A DNA stretch of 38,640 bases. Origin: Methylocystis suflitae (lineage in GTDB: Bacteria; Pseudomonadota; Alphaproteobacteria; Rhizobiales; Beijerinckiaceae). The position numbers and the translations under genes were made by a program. The notes under the pieces are model-generated. The model worked only from the letters and a program-made list of their open reading frames with translations. It was not told the DNA's origin and made no database searches. How positions within the stretch are numbered: the first letter of the stretch is position 1; the number at the start of each line of letters is the position of its first letter. Where the stretch lies: positions 1 to 38,640 of the forward strand of contig NZ_JAMRYX010000127.1 of assembly GCF_024448135.1 (NCBI RefSeq). The letters run 5' to 3'. This document shows, piece after piece, positions 25,356 to 32,700 of this stretch.

Positions 25356-25392
25356 AGCGCCGCTAGCCGAAAGGTTGGCGGCGCTTTTTTTT
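25356..25392 (+). terminator. Strong Rho-independent terminator of the late operon
   Basis: The 8-bp stem AGCGCCGC/GCGGCGCT extends inward by five further pairs (two G-U) to a GAAA tetraloop and is followed by eight T residues. It ends the structural gene run. Confidence 0.9.
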
Positions 25393-25415
25393 GTCTCTGT
25401 TCTTTGTTGTGCAAA

Positions 25416-25456
25416 TGTTATGACATGTAGAAGCTACACATATACAAGTTATAACA
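25416..25456. promoter_or_regulatory. Nested inverted repeats, candidate operator
   Basis: A compact palindrome TGTAGAAGCTACA (25426-25438) sits inside an outer inverted repeat TGTTAT...ATAACA (25416-25421 and 25451-25456), in an AT-rich gap. It lies 11 bp upstream of a good promoter, where a repressor or activator could act. No binding protein is identified. Confidence 0.5.
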
Positions 25457-25466
25457 GACAAAAGCT

Positions 25467-25495
25467 TTGACTCGTCTATATGAATTCAGTAGATA
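25467..25495 (+). promoter_or_regulatory. Sigma-70-type promoter of the accessory operon
   Basis: The -35 box TTGACT (25467-25472) and -10 box TAGATA (25490-25495) are spaced by exactly 17 nt. Transcription would start near 25502, giving a leader of about 44 nt to the ATG at 25546. The boxes make the upstream in-frame ATG at 25480 unlikely, as it lies inside the promoter. Confidence 0.7.
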
Positions 25496-25545
25496 AGCTT
25501 CAGGCCGCCCCGCGGAAATCGCGAGCCGGAAAGGAGCTTGGGGCA

Positions 25546-25707
25546 ATGCGCAAAACATCCGAACGTGTCGCGCCGATCGATCGCGCAGCCGTGATGCGTC
25601 ACGCGCATAGCCTCTACCGCCGGCAGCTATTCGAAACCTTCGGCGATGCGCTCCGGTATGCGTGGCGCGTCGCGAAGGATCGTCGCGACCTGAAACTTGC
25701 CGCTTGA
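25546..25707 (+). CDS. Small basic prophage protein, function unknown
   Basis: The 53-aa protein (MRKTSERVAPIDRAAVMRHAHSLYRRQLFETFGDALRYAWRVAKDRRDLKLAA) is basic and mainly helical. ATG 25546 is chosen because AAGGAG lies 9 nt upstream and the promoter starts transcription downstream of the alternative ATG 25480. It is the first gene of a three-gene rightward set after the late terminator. No family is recognised. Confidence 0.65.
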   Translation: MRKTSERVAPIDRAAVMRHAHSLYRRQLFETFGDALRYAWRVAKDRRDLKLAA

Positions 25708-25723
25708 TAATGGAGAAGACGAT

Positions 25724-26089
25724 ATGAAGATGTTGGACTTTGCCTATTCGAACCCCGACGAAGAGGCTGTCGCCGAACTATGCGACGCGAGCGCGTCATT
25801 TTTGGATCGTTTCGAGGCGGACGTTCGCAAGGACTTGCCCGCGTTCGGGCGCGCGGCGTTAGATAAGGAAATCGACACTTGCGAAGATCGCGCGGTTGAG
25901 CCGCCGCTTGTTGCGATCATTACGCGACACGGGGAGGAATGCCGGCTAGCGTTGGTGGCGGGTAGCTTTACGGGGCTGGCGAGCGCGCATTATCGAGCGG
26001 CCGTCAATGCAGCAACGCGCGAAGTGCTAGCGAGATTGAAAGATGACTTGAACGTAGTAGTGTTTCCCAACGTGATACGGTTCTGTTGA
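25724..26089 (+). CDS. Prophage accessory protein, function unknown
   Basis: The 121-aa protein is soluble and acidic in its first half (SNPDEEAVAELCDASASFLDRFEADVRKDL) and more hydrophobic later (EPPLVAIITRHGEECRLALVAGSFTGLASAHYRAAVNAAT). GGAGA precedes ATG 25724. It lies 17 bp after the small basic gene and 23 bp before the larger unknown gene, so the three likely share one transcript. No family is recognised. Confidence 0.65.
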   Translation: MKMLDFAYSNPDEEAVAELCDASASFLDRFEADVRKDLPAFGRAALDKEIDTCEDRAVEPPLVAIITRHGEECRLALVAGSFTGLASAHYRAAVNAATREVLARLKDDLNVVVFPNVIRFC

Positions 26090-26111
26090 CCTGATTTTTG
26101 TGGGGCGAGGG

Positions 26112-26990
26112 ATGCAGCACGAAGGCGATTTTAGTTTCACAATCAGTTTTACGCGAGGTGCGGGGAATCCTCGACGTGTGTTCGATGCGGCGAGCGCGCT
26201 CATTGACGCTTTCCAAAGCTTTGATCGCGCGGTGCTGCCGTCACTAGACGCCAAGATAGAGAGTCACTTGGTGCTCGAAGACGTGTCTGCGGGCTCCATG
26301 CGTGTAAAGTTGGCCAGCATGCTTCGTAGCATTGATGACGATGCGTTAAGATCGGGGGATTGGAAGCGCATTGCAGGCGACTTCGCTGTCAAGGCAAAGC
26401 GCAGCGCGATTGAGTTCCTTGAAAAGGAAGATGATGCGCCAGAGCGACTGGAGGCGCTAAAGGAACAAATTAAGGAATGTGCCGCGACAACCGATGTGCG
26501 ACACCTTCCTGATTACCCGCCCGTTCATGAGGGCCGGCTAATTGCATCGCTCGATAAAATACAAAAGGCGAAGGCGGAATTGGAAATCGGGGACTCACTC
26601 ACAATCGAGTTGGGCAAGGACGAATACTCAGTCGACATCAGTTCGACATGGCTTCCGAGCGAGACGCTGAACAAAACGCCTTCCGAGCCGATCGAAAAGG
26701 AAAACGTCGTAGAGGTGTCACTGACAATCAGGAAGCCTGATCTGATCAAAAATACAATGTGGCAATTCTCCCATGGAAAGACGACCGTTAACGCAGCCAT
26801 AAAGGACGAAGAATGGCTGCGCCGGTTGCATGCGCGGGACATCGGTATTTTCGCGGGGGACGCCCTGCAGTGCACAGTGCGCATGGTTTATTCGTATGAC
26901 GAAAAAGGAGAGTTGATTGATACCCGCGCCGAGATTGTGAAGGTTCATGGCATAATCGCCGGGCATGTGCAGGACGATCTTCCGCTTTGA
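26112..26990 (+). CDS. Accessory protein of unknown function (candidate prophage moron)
   Basis: The 292-aa protein begins at ATG 26112, preceded by GGGCGAGG. The first 110 residues (FTRGAGNPRRVFDAASALIDAFQSFDRAVLPSLDAKIESHLVLEDVSAGSMRVKLASMLRSIDDDAL...) read as one alpha/beta domain. The rest is a beta-rich region ending with a short strand pattern (CTVRMVYSYDEKGELIDTRAEIVKVHGII). No signal peptide or membrane helix is present. It is less GC-rich than the late genes, as is usual for lysogenic-conversion cargo. Function unknown; defence or superinfection exclusion are possibilities only. Confidence 0.7.
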   Translation: MQHEGDFSFTISFTRGAGNPRRVFDAASALIDAFQSFDRAVLPSLDAKIESHLVLEDVSAGSMRVKLASMLRSIDDDALRSGDWKRIAGDFAVKAKRSAIEFLEKEDDAPERLEALKEQIKECAATTDVRHLPDYPPVHEGRLIASLDKIQKAKAELEIGDSLTIELGKDEYSVDISSTWLPSETLNKTPSEPIEKENVVEVSLTIRKPDLIKNTMWQFSHGKTTVNAAIKDEEWLRRLHARDIGIFAGDALQCTVRMVYSYDEKGELIDTRAEIVKVHGIIAGHVQDDLPL

Positions 26991-27042
26991 AAAATATGTC
27001 TCTTAAATCACGTATCTCTCGGACGCACTCGGCTGCCATGCT

Positions 27043-27369
27043 CTACAGCAGGTTATAAGTGCGGGAGACAAACCTGAACGAAATGCCGCTGTCATCTGCA
27101 GTCACGTCTTCAACCGTGTAAATAGCCACGTATCCTGTCCGGCTGAATCGAAACGGTTCTTGTGACACGACATCGTCTGTCGTCAGAATGACCGTGCCGT
27201 TCTTGATTGCGTCGATATACTCATTCTCCTTTCGACCGCCCGGTTTGATGCCTGGGTCATTATAGTCTGGCCACTTCCTGGCCCAGTGCTCATGGACGCA
27301 GGGCAGTCGCTCGCCATCGACTTCCGCGAACCATGAGCCTCGACTGCCCTTTGCCTTCAGTTTGCTCAT
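27043..27369 (-). CDS. Cargo protein of unknown function
   Basis: The 108-aa protein begins MSKLKAKGSRGSWFAEVDGERLPCVHEHWARKWPDYNDPG at ATG 27369, with GGGAGA upstream. Beta strands dominate the second half (YVAIYTVEDVTADDSGISFRFVSRTYNL). It is the last gene of the leftward cargo block and lies tail to tail with the rightward unknown gene. No family is recognised. Confidence 0.7.
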   Translation of the reverse strand: MSKLKAKGSRGSWFAEVDGERLPCVHEHWARKWPDYNDPGIKPGGRKENEYIDAIKNGTVILTTDDVVSQEPFRFSRTGYVAIYTVEDVTADDSGISFRFVSRTYNLL

Positions 27370-27420
27370 ACGTGATTCTCCCGGAGGCGCAGCAATCAAG
27401 GTGGGCATGATTGCTGGATT

Positions 27421-28101
27421 TCAGGCATTCTGGACTTGCTTTACAGCCTCAATCAATCCCGCGTCATCGTCGCCCACGCCTGACCTGTTGACGCGCGAAG
27501 ACACGATCCACTCTTGCAACGCATTCTCGGGCGCCGACTTCAACAGCGCTCCCGGATCGTCGCCGGCCATCCAGGCTCCAATGCCGCGCCAGTCTAGTAT
27601 GACCGGCATGCGATTGTGAAAGCGCGCCATCCAATCATTCGCCGCGCCGACAATGATCGTGGCGGAGTCCACCTTCGCGTCACTTTCAGGATCGCGCCAC
27701 GTCTCCCATAACGCCGCAAACGCCAGCGGCTCGCCGGTCAGCGCACTGAAGTAGTGGGGTGTCTTTGAGCCCTTGGCGCCTGTCCACTCGTAAAAGCCTG
27801 AAGCCGGAATGACACAGCGGCGAGACTTGAATGCCGATCGAAACATCGGCTTTTCGGCGACCGTCTCGGCGCGCGCATTGAACGTCGAAGGCATTTCGGA
27901 CAGCGGCTTTTTCCACCATGCTGGAAGGAGGCCCCACCGCATGGGAGTCAATTCGTTGCCGGCGGCCCCTGGCCGAATGACCTCAATCCGTGTGGTAGGC
28001 GCGATGTTGTAACGCGGCCGAAGGTTACTCGGCGGGCCGACCAGATCGGCAAGGCGATGCAGTTCGGCCCATGAGAGATGTTGTGTGAAGCGTCCGCACA
28101 T
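27421..28101 (-). CDS. SRAP-domain (YedK/HMCES-type) abasic-site DNA-protein crosslinking protein
   Basis: The 226-aa protein is a complete SRAP domain. C2 directly after the start Met forms a stable crosslink to abasic sites in single-stranded DNA in YedK and HMCES. N75 (FNARAET), E105 (SGFYEW) and H162 (FHNRMPV) are the other active-site residues. It protects DNA at stalled forks. Phage copies are common. It is encoded within 8 bp of the upstream nuclease-like gene on the same strand, so both are probably co-transcribed. Confidence 0.93.
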   Translation of the reverse strand: MCGRFTQHLSWAELHRLADLVGPPSNLRPRYNIAPTTRIEVIRPGAAGNELTPMRWGLLPAWWKKPLSEMPSTFNARAETVAEKPMFRSAFKSRRCVIPASGFYEWTGAKGSKTPHYFSALTGEPLAFAALWETWRDPESDAKVDSATIIVGAANDWMARFHNRMPVILDWRGIGAWMAGDDPGALLKSAPENALQEWIVSSRVNRSGVGDDDAGLIEAVKQVQNA

Positions 28102-28109
28102 AGGTTTGT

Positions 28110-28952
28110 CTAGGCATTGGCCTTTTGTGAGGTTCGGAATTCAGCACAATGCTTTTCGACTATGTCATCGAATCGCTTTAGGTCCGAGTGATGCAGCAAC
28201 AAGACGCCAGTGCTATTCGCGAGATCGCGCGCCGACTTGGTATATTCAGCGTTTGTTACAACAGCCGCAAGGCGCGCAACATAATGGCGCTGTGCCGCAA
28301 AGGCTTCCTGCACCGCTTTGTTGCCGACAGGCGTGCCATAGAGTTTGCACTGCAAAACAACCCTCAAGTCGCATTTTTCAGCTAATACGTCTGCACCCTG
28401 ATCCCCGCTTGCTTTTGTGGTGCTCGTTTTCCAACCGTTAGAAGCGAGAGTGTTAGAACACCAAAGCTCGAATTGTTCTGGGGTTAAATCGCCAGAGATT
28501 GCCGTTTCACGCTCAATTTCACGGGCTCTGAGCATCACCCGATCTTCGATCAATTCCTGGAAGATTGGGTTGAAGCGAAGTCCTGCGCCGAGAGCCCACG
28601 TTTCCTCTAGCGTGAGCTGTGGACGAATGACTTTATCTATGAAGTGCTGGACTTCCTTATTCCAGCGTTTCACGTCTTTCACGCCGTAGTGATCGACTCG
28701 CAACAAAACCATTCGCCGCCGCGCGAAGGTCTCCAGGTGCTCGCCGACGATTCGAATGATTTTGGCTTTTGCAGCTTCGAGAGCTTTTTGGCGCCTATTT
28801 TCGCGACGCCAAACAAAGACGATAGCAAACACCAAAAGCAATATTAAAAGGAAGCCGATGTGTCGGGTGTAATCAAAGCGCAGCATAGTTAGCGAAAGAG
28901 TCAAAACAAAACCGCCACCAAGCAACATCAAAAATTTATCAAATGCTGCCAC
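28110..28952 (-). CDS. Membrane-anchored Mrr-like restriction endonuclease domain protein
   Basis: The 280-aa product starts at GTG 28952 (ATG at codon 9 is an alternative). Two hydrophobic helices lie at about residues 9-24 and 32-48, then a coiled, charged region. The C-terminal third is an Mrr-type PD-(D/E)xK nuclease domain: GDQGADVLAE supplies the acidic residue, VVLQCKLY the QxK motif, and AVQEAFAAQRHYVARLAAVVTNAEYTKSARDLANSTGVLLLHHSDL is typical of the family. Such proteins cleave foreign or modified DNA. The membrane anchor suggests that it acts at the DNA entry point. It lies just upstream of the SRAP gene. Confidence 0.85.
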   Translation of the reverse strand: MAAFDKFLMLLGGGFVLTLSLTMLRFDYTRHIGFLLILLLVFAIVFVWRRENRRQKALEAAKAKIIRIVGEHLETFARRRMVLLRVDHYGVKDVKRWNKEVQHFIDKVIRPQLTLEETWALGAGLRFNPIFQELIEDRVMLRAREIERETAISGDLTPEQFELWCSNTLASNGWKTSTTKASGDQGADVLAEKCDLRVVLQCKLYGTPVGNKAVQEAFAAQRHYVARLAAVVTNAEYTKSARDLANSTGVLLLHHSDLKRFDDIVEKHCAEFRTSQKANA

Positions 28953-29154
28953 TGGCTTAATTCTCTGCTTTGGTGACGGTATTTTTTCGGAAGCTGATCG
29001 CCGATGCGTTTTTTATGAATCACCCGGCTTGATCAGATTCGTCAGTGGGACCGTTGGGAGTGATTTGGGCCAATCTAACCGATTCTCATGTCGTCAACTA
29101 CACAGCAGACCAACCTGCGCCTATGGTATCGGCAAAATCCAGAGCGCCATCGCT

Positions 29155-29394
29155 TCACCCTTGCGCACGATACCGCGGCCAATCGGGCATGAGATGCACG
29201 TCACGCGAGCCGCACGCCGAACAGACGAAGCGCCGGGACCTCGCCAAGCGGATAAAGGGAAGCTCTGCGGCGTTCCGCAGCGCATCGAATGGGATAACCC
29301 CGCAACGTTGGCAAGCTTGATTCAGGCAAAACGCGCGAGCGCCGCGGACGCCTTGGCTTTGCAGATCGGCGATCGTGGGCGGGGCAGGGTGCAT
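29155..29394 (-). CDS. Zinc-ribbon protein of unknown function
   Basis: The 79-aa protein has two cysteine pairs: CLNQACQRCGV near residue 23 and CSACGSRDV near residue 58, linked by a segment (DALRNAAELPFIRLARSRRFV) that would form helices. The final MPDWPRY is shared in my memory by small rhizobial zinc-ribbon proteins. It starts 2 bp after the stop of the membrane coiled-coil gene. A 202-nt stretch follows it up to the nuclease gene, in which no gene was seen. Confidence 0.65.
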   Translation of the reverse strand: MHPAPPTIADLQSQGVRGARAFCLNQACQRCGVIPFDALRNAAELPFIRLARSRRFVCSACGSRDVHLMPDWPRYRAQG

Positions 29395-29396
29395 GG

Positions 29397-29822
29397 TTAG
29401 TGAACTCTGAGCTTCAAATATTTTGAGAACCTATCGGGTAACGTCATAATGTCTTTCTCGAACTGATTGAACGCTTCTTGACGTTTCTCGGGAAATTTCG
29501 CCTGTTCCCGATTTAGTGACGGGAAATAGATTGCACGCAAACGCAAGTCTCGAATAAACTCTTCTATCTCAGCATCGAATAGAAAAATTGCGTCCGAAGT
29601 CGCAACCCAAAATTCTTTTTCTTGCTCATTGTCTACATTACCGGTTGTAAGAATGTGGCTCAAGAAAGAGCGTGTAGCTTCAAAGACTTTAAAGCGCCGA
29701 TCGAACTTTTCGAGCTTTATTTTTTCCGCGGCAATCTCTTTTTGTTGCCAAGCGATGCGTGCCCCAATTGCCGCAATCGACCAAACGCCTACGGTTTGTA
29801 TGAAGTCAAGAACGTCTCGCAT
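29397..29822 (-). CDS. Membrane-anchored helical protein, function unknown
   Basis: The 141-aa protein has an N-terminal hydrophobic helix (VLDFIQTVGVWSIAAIGARIAW), a charged coiled coil (QQKEIAAEKIKLEKFDRRFKVFEATRSFLSHIL) and a helical soluble domain. The pattern of a short anchor with KLxLFxRRFxVFEAxxxFL is common in accessory regions and has no assigned function. A GGGG lies about 10-14 nt before the ATG. It lies between the integrase stop and the zinc-ribbon gene. Confidence 0.75.
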   Translation of the reverse strand: MRDVLDFIQTVGVWSIAAIGARIAWQQKEIAAEKIKLEKFDRRFKVFEATRSFLSHILTTGNVDNEQEKEFWVATSDAIFLFDAEIEEFIRDLRLRAIYFPSLNREQAKFPEKRQEAFNQFEKDIMTLPDRFSKYLKLRVH

Positions 29823-29837
29823 GGCAATAATCCCCTA

Positions 29838-31052
29838 TCATTCTACGCCCGGCACAATGGCGTCGCTGCTGCAATACTTGCCCCAATCCGCCATCATTTC
29901 CCGCCGCTTTTCGAACAGGTCGCCACGTCTATAAGCCGCCTCGACGGCGTTCCCGATCGAATGCGCCAAGGCCATTTCGACGACATGATTCGGATAGTGC
30001 GTAGTCTCTGCGGCCCAATCCCTGAAGGTTGAGCGGAAGCCGTGCAAGGTTTCGGTTCGCCCCAAGCTCCGCAGGACTTTCACGGCCGCCGTGTCCGTCA
30101 AAGGGCGGCCGGTTCCTTGGCCGGGGAAAATCAGCCCGCCGGACCTTTCCGCGAGGGGCGCCATTTCCTTCGCTATTACGACGGCGCGCGCCGGCAACGG
30201 GACGCGATGCGCGATTCGGCCTTTCATTCGTTCGGCGGGGATCGTCCAGACGCCTTTCTTTAGATCGAACTCACCAAGGCTCGCGCCGCGCGCTTCCGCG
30301 CTGCGCGCCGCTGTCAGGATCGTGAATTCCAGGCACCTCGCCGCTACGCTCTCACGCTGGCGCAGCGCGCGCATGAGGGCAGGGACCTCGCCAAATGGAA
30401 CGGCGGCGAAGTGCTTCACGCGGCGAGCTTTGGATATCGTCGGCAACAAGTGTTGCAAGTTTTCCCGCCACACCGCCGGATTGGGCGGCGAGCGCAAGCC
30501 GCGCGCGATGGCCGCCGACAGCACACGCTCAATCCGCATTCGAACGCGGCGAGCCGTTTCGGCTTTCGTCGCCCAAATAGGCTTCAGGATCGTCAGCACG
30601 TCCTCGACGCCGATTTCAGCGACCGGCATTTGACCGATCGTCGGATAGGCGAAAAGCTCCAGGGACCGGCGCCATTGCTCGCGGTGTTTCGCGTTGCTCC
30701 AGCCCACTTCATTCGTGCGCATGAAATCTTCGGCGAGGCTCTTGAATGTGACCTGTTTGGACGCCTCTCGCTTCCTACGCTCTCGCGCAGGGAGTCTTTC
30801 CTCTAATGGGTCCGCGCCCTTCGCAATCGATAGACGTATTTCGGCTGCCCGCGAGCGCGCTTCCGACAAAGGGACATAGAAGGCGGAGCCCAGGCCCATT
30901 TCGCGAGCGCGTCCGGCCTTCATATATCGGAAGGCCCAATTCTTAGCGGCTTCGCTCGCGACGATCAGATAGAGCCCGCCGCCGTCGCCGTGCTTTCCGA
31001 TCGGCGCGCTTCTCACAAAAGACGCCGATAGCTTGTGCAGTCCGCGAGCCAA
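29838..31052 (-). CDS. Tyrosine-type site-specific integrase of the prophage
   Basis: The 404-aa recombinase has an N-terminal DUF4102/arm-binding domain (LSASFVRSAPIGKHGDGGGLYLIV), a core-binding domain (about 105-200) and the catalytic domain. Catalytic residues are R250 (TAARSAEARG), H337/R340 (LHGFRSTFRDW), H364 (ALAHSI) and Y374 (AAYRRGDL). Start at TTG 31052 is chosen because GGAGG lies 8 nt upstream. The gene points away from the tRNA-Ser, 148 bp from its 3' end, the usual P4-type arrangement. It integrates the element by exchange at the tRNA 3' end. Confidence 0.95.
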   Translation of the reverse strand: MARGLHKLSASFVRSAPIGKHGDGGGLYLIVASEAAKNWAFRYMKAGRAREMGLGSAFYVPLSEARSRAAEIRLSIAKGADPLEERLPARERRKREASKQVTFKSLAEDFMRTNEVGWSNAKHREQWRRSLELFAYPTIGQMPVAEIGVEDVLTILKPIWATKAETARRVRMRIERVLSAAIARGLRSPPNPAVWRENLQHLLPTISKARRVKHFAAVPFGEVPALMRALRQRESVAARCLEFTILTAARSAEARGASLGEFDLKKGVWTIPAERMKGRIAHRVPLPARAVVIAKEMAPLAERSGGLIFPGQGTGRPLTDTAAVKVLRSLGRTETLHGFRSTFRDWAAETTHYPNHVVEMALAHSIGNAVEAAYRRGDLFEKRREMMADWGKYCSSDAIVPGVE

Positions 31053-31199
31053 GGAATCGTCCTCCAAACCTCACAACGATACCCACAAAACGGATGGGCG
31101 CAAGCGGGACGAAGCTGGACGGATTTGGACGATCGCCGCGCAAAAACCCCCGGAAAACGGGCGTATTTGAACTTGGTTGGACGGGTTGGGATTATTTTG

Positions 31200-31215
31200 T
31201 GGCGGAGACGGTGGG
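31200..31215. repeat. Right attachment site of the prophage (att core copy)
   Basis: This is the exact copy of TGGCGGAGACGGTGGG found at 9116-9131. It comprises the CCA, discriminator and acceptor 3' strand of tRNA-Ser and the start of the T-stem. The element's DNA therefore completes the tRNA gene and keeps it intact. Confidence 0.85.
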
Positions 31216-31289
31216 ATTCGAACCCACGATAGGGTTTCCCCTATAACGATTTAGCAAACCGTCGCCTTCAGCCTCTCGGCCACGTCTCC
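31200..31289 (-). tRNA. tRNA-Ser (anticodon GCU)
   Basis: The 90-nt sequence has the acceptor stem GGAGACG/CGTCTCC, encoded CCA end, a long variable arm with GGGAAACCC-type pairing, T-loop TTCGAAT and anticodon loop TTGCTAA with anticodon GCT. It is transcribed leftward toward the prophage. It is the integration target of the element. Confidence 0.95.
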
Positions 31290-31482
31290 ATGCGTCCGCA
31301 TCATCAGGCGGTGCGCGAAAGACATATGCCAAAGGCCCGGCGCGATAGCAAGAGAACGCCTTTGGCGGCGCCGCGCCGAGCCCTAAAGGCCAAAATCCCG
31401 TGCGAGGCGCCCCGGCAATCACAAGCCCGCGCGCGGTTCTTCGCCAGAGCGCGGCCGGCGTCGAGGCGCACTCTGCGTCCCC

Positions 31483-31743
31483 TCAATGAATTCGCTCGAC
31501 AGCCGCGGCCATGTCGGGGACCAAACGCACGCGATAGCGGGCGTTCGCGCAGGTCAGCAGCCAGACCGGCTCGTCCGGTCTGGAAGCGCGAGGGTCGCGC
31601 TTGGCGGCTTGCGGCGCGTCGCAAGGGTATCCCTGGCTTCGAATATGCGCCGCGACAATGTCCGCGGCCGTGGCCTGCGCCGACGCCGGGGAAACAAACA
31701 CGGGCGTGAAGGGCAGAAGAACCGCCAGCCGAAGCATCCGCAT
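31483..31743 (-). CDS. Small secreted protein, function unknown
   Basis: The 86-aa product begins MRMLRLAVLLPFTPVFVSPASAQ, a clear signal peptide cleaved after ASA or AQA. The mature part has two cysteines (YPCDAP and LLTCANARY) that could form a disulfide. GGAGG precedes ATG 31743 by 5 nt. The segment CANARYRVRLVPDMAAAVE recalls small periplasmic proteins of Hyphomicrobiales. It is the first chromosomal gene to the right of the element; 31290-31482 holds no feature I can recognise. Confidence 0.75.
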   Translation of the reverse strand: MRMLRLAVLLPFTPVFVSPASAQATAADIVAAHIRSQGYPCDAPQAAKRDPRASRPDEPVWLLTCANARYRVRLVPDMAAAVERIH

Positions 31744-31788
31744 CGCCGCCTCCATCATCCGGACGCAATCGTTGGCGCGCTCTCGGGG

Positions 31789-32481
31789 TTATCGCTGCGA
31801 TAAGAGCGGAGCGTCGGGACGGGAAGGCCTCGGCGACGCGACGCGGATCCTGCGAAGATTCGCCTCGATCAGCGGCGCGATGCCGGCCACCATTACCGCG
31901 ACGCCAAGTGCATTCGGGTGCTTTTGGTCGCTCTGCATGAGCGCCGGGTGGCCGAATACTCCTGCCAGCATAAAGGGGTACAGCGGCACGCGATGCATAT
32001 GCGCGAGAGTCGGATAGATGTTGTTGAAGCCAACGATATAGTTTGGTCCGTGCTTCGGCAGCGAGAGCATGCCGGCAAGGATCACGCGCGCGCCGCGCGC
32101 CTTGCAGATGCGGATGATCGCGTCGAGATAGCGGTAGGTGACGCGCGGATCGGTACGGTCCAGCATGTCGTTGGCGCCGAACTCGACAAGGACGAGATCT
32201 GGATCGTATTGCAGCGCCTCATTAATGCGCGCGTAGCCGTCGGCGCTGGTGTCGCCGGGATTGGAGCCGTTCCACACGACAACGTTATAGCCGTCGGCGA
32301 GCAGCCGGTGTTTAAGTTGAGCCGGAAATCCCTGCGCCTCGGGAAGGTCGAAGCCAGATGTGAGGCTATCGCCGAAAATCAGCACATTGACCGGTTGCGC
32401 CAAGGCTGGCGCAGCGAGCGAGGCGAGAAGGAGCGCGAGTGAGGCGACTTTCGCCAGCGAAGTGAAAAGAGATTTTGACAT
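31789..32481 (-). CDS. Arylesterase / SGNH-family lipase (TesA-like), exported
   Basis: The 230-aa precursor has a signal peptide cleaved near ALA-QP (residue 28). The SGNH blocks are GDSLTSG (S39), NPGDTSADG (G in block II), GAND (102-105, N104) and DQKHPN (D185, H188). The family hydrolyses short acyl esters and thioesters in the periplasm. Length and layout match Hyphomicrobiales arylesterases. It is the downstream-facing neighbour of the small secreted protein. Confidence 0.93.
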   Translation of the reverse strand: MSKSLFTSLAKVASLALLLASLAAPALAQPVNVLIFGDSLTSGFDLPEAQGFPAQLKHRLLADGYNVVVWNGSNPGDTSADGYARINEALQYDPDLVLVEFGANDMLDRTDPRVTYRYLDAIIRICKARGARVILAGMLSLPKHGPNYIVGFNNIYPTLAHMHRVPLYPFMLAGVFGHPALMQSDQKHPNALGVAVMVAGIAPLIEANLRRIRVASPRPSRPDAPLLSQR

Positions 32482-32700
32482 TCCTTATAGCCCCCAAAAG
32501 GCGCCGCGTATTATCAGCTAGGGCGACGTGACGCCTTAGCCAGATTGGCGCCCGAAGTAGAACATCACGTTAAAACAACTCGGCAAACGGAAATCGGATA
32601 GAGGCGCAGCCGGCCTCCATTTTTTCCCCATGTATCATTGGCGCCGCGTCGACCCCGTTACAAGCGAAGTGCAACGCTGGCGCGCGGGAGCGGCGCCCGA

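Larger units (their letters stand above)
9116..31215. mobile_element. Prophage-like integrative element in tRNA-Ser(GCU)
   Basis: The element is about 22.1 kb long and is bounded by an exact 16-bp repeat of the tRNA-Ser 3' end. A tyrosine integrase sits next to the intact tRNA. The interior has a replication protein, terminase, portal, connector, tail chaperone and tape-measure genes in tight, mostly rightward array, plus a leftward cargo block at the right end. No recognisable major capsid protein, tail tube, tail tip or lysis genes are seen, so it is either defective or a satellite-type element. Confidence 0.85.

Noticed and set aside
25480-25545. N-terminal extension of the small basic gene from ATG 25480
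   Set aside because: The codon lies inside the promoter spacer (TTGACT-17-TAGATA), so it would not be in the transcript, and it lacks a ribosome site.
29029-29400. Rightward 123-aa frame
   Set aside because: The leftward frame at 29155-29394 has two CxxC-type knuckles and fits the adjacent leftward gene, so it is preferred.
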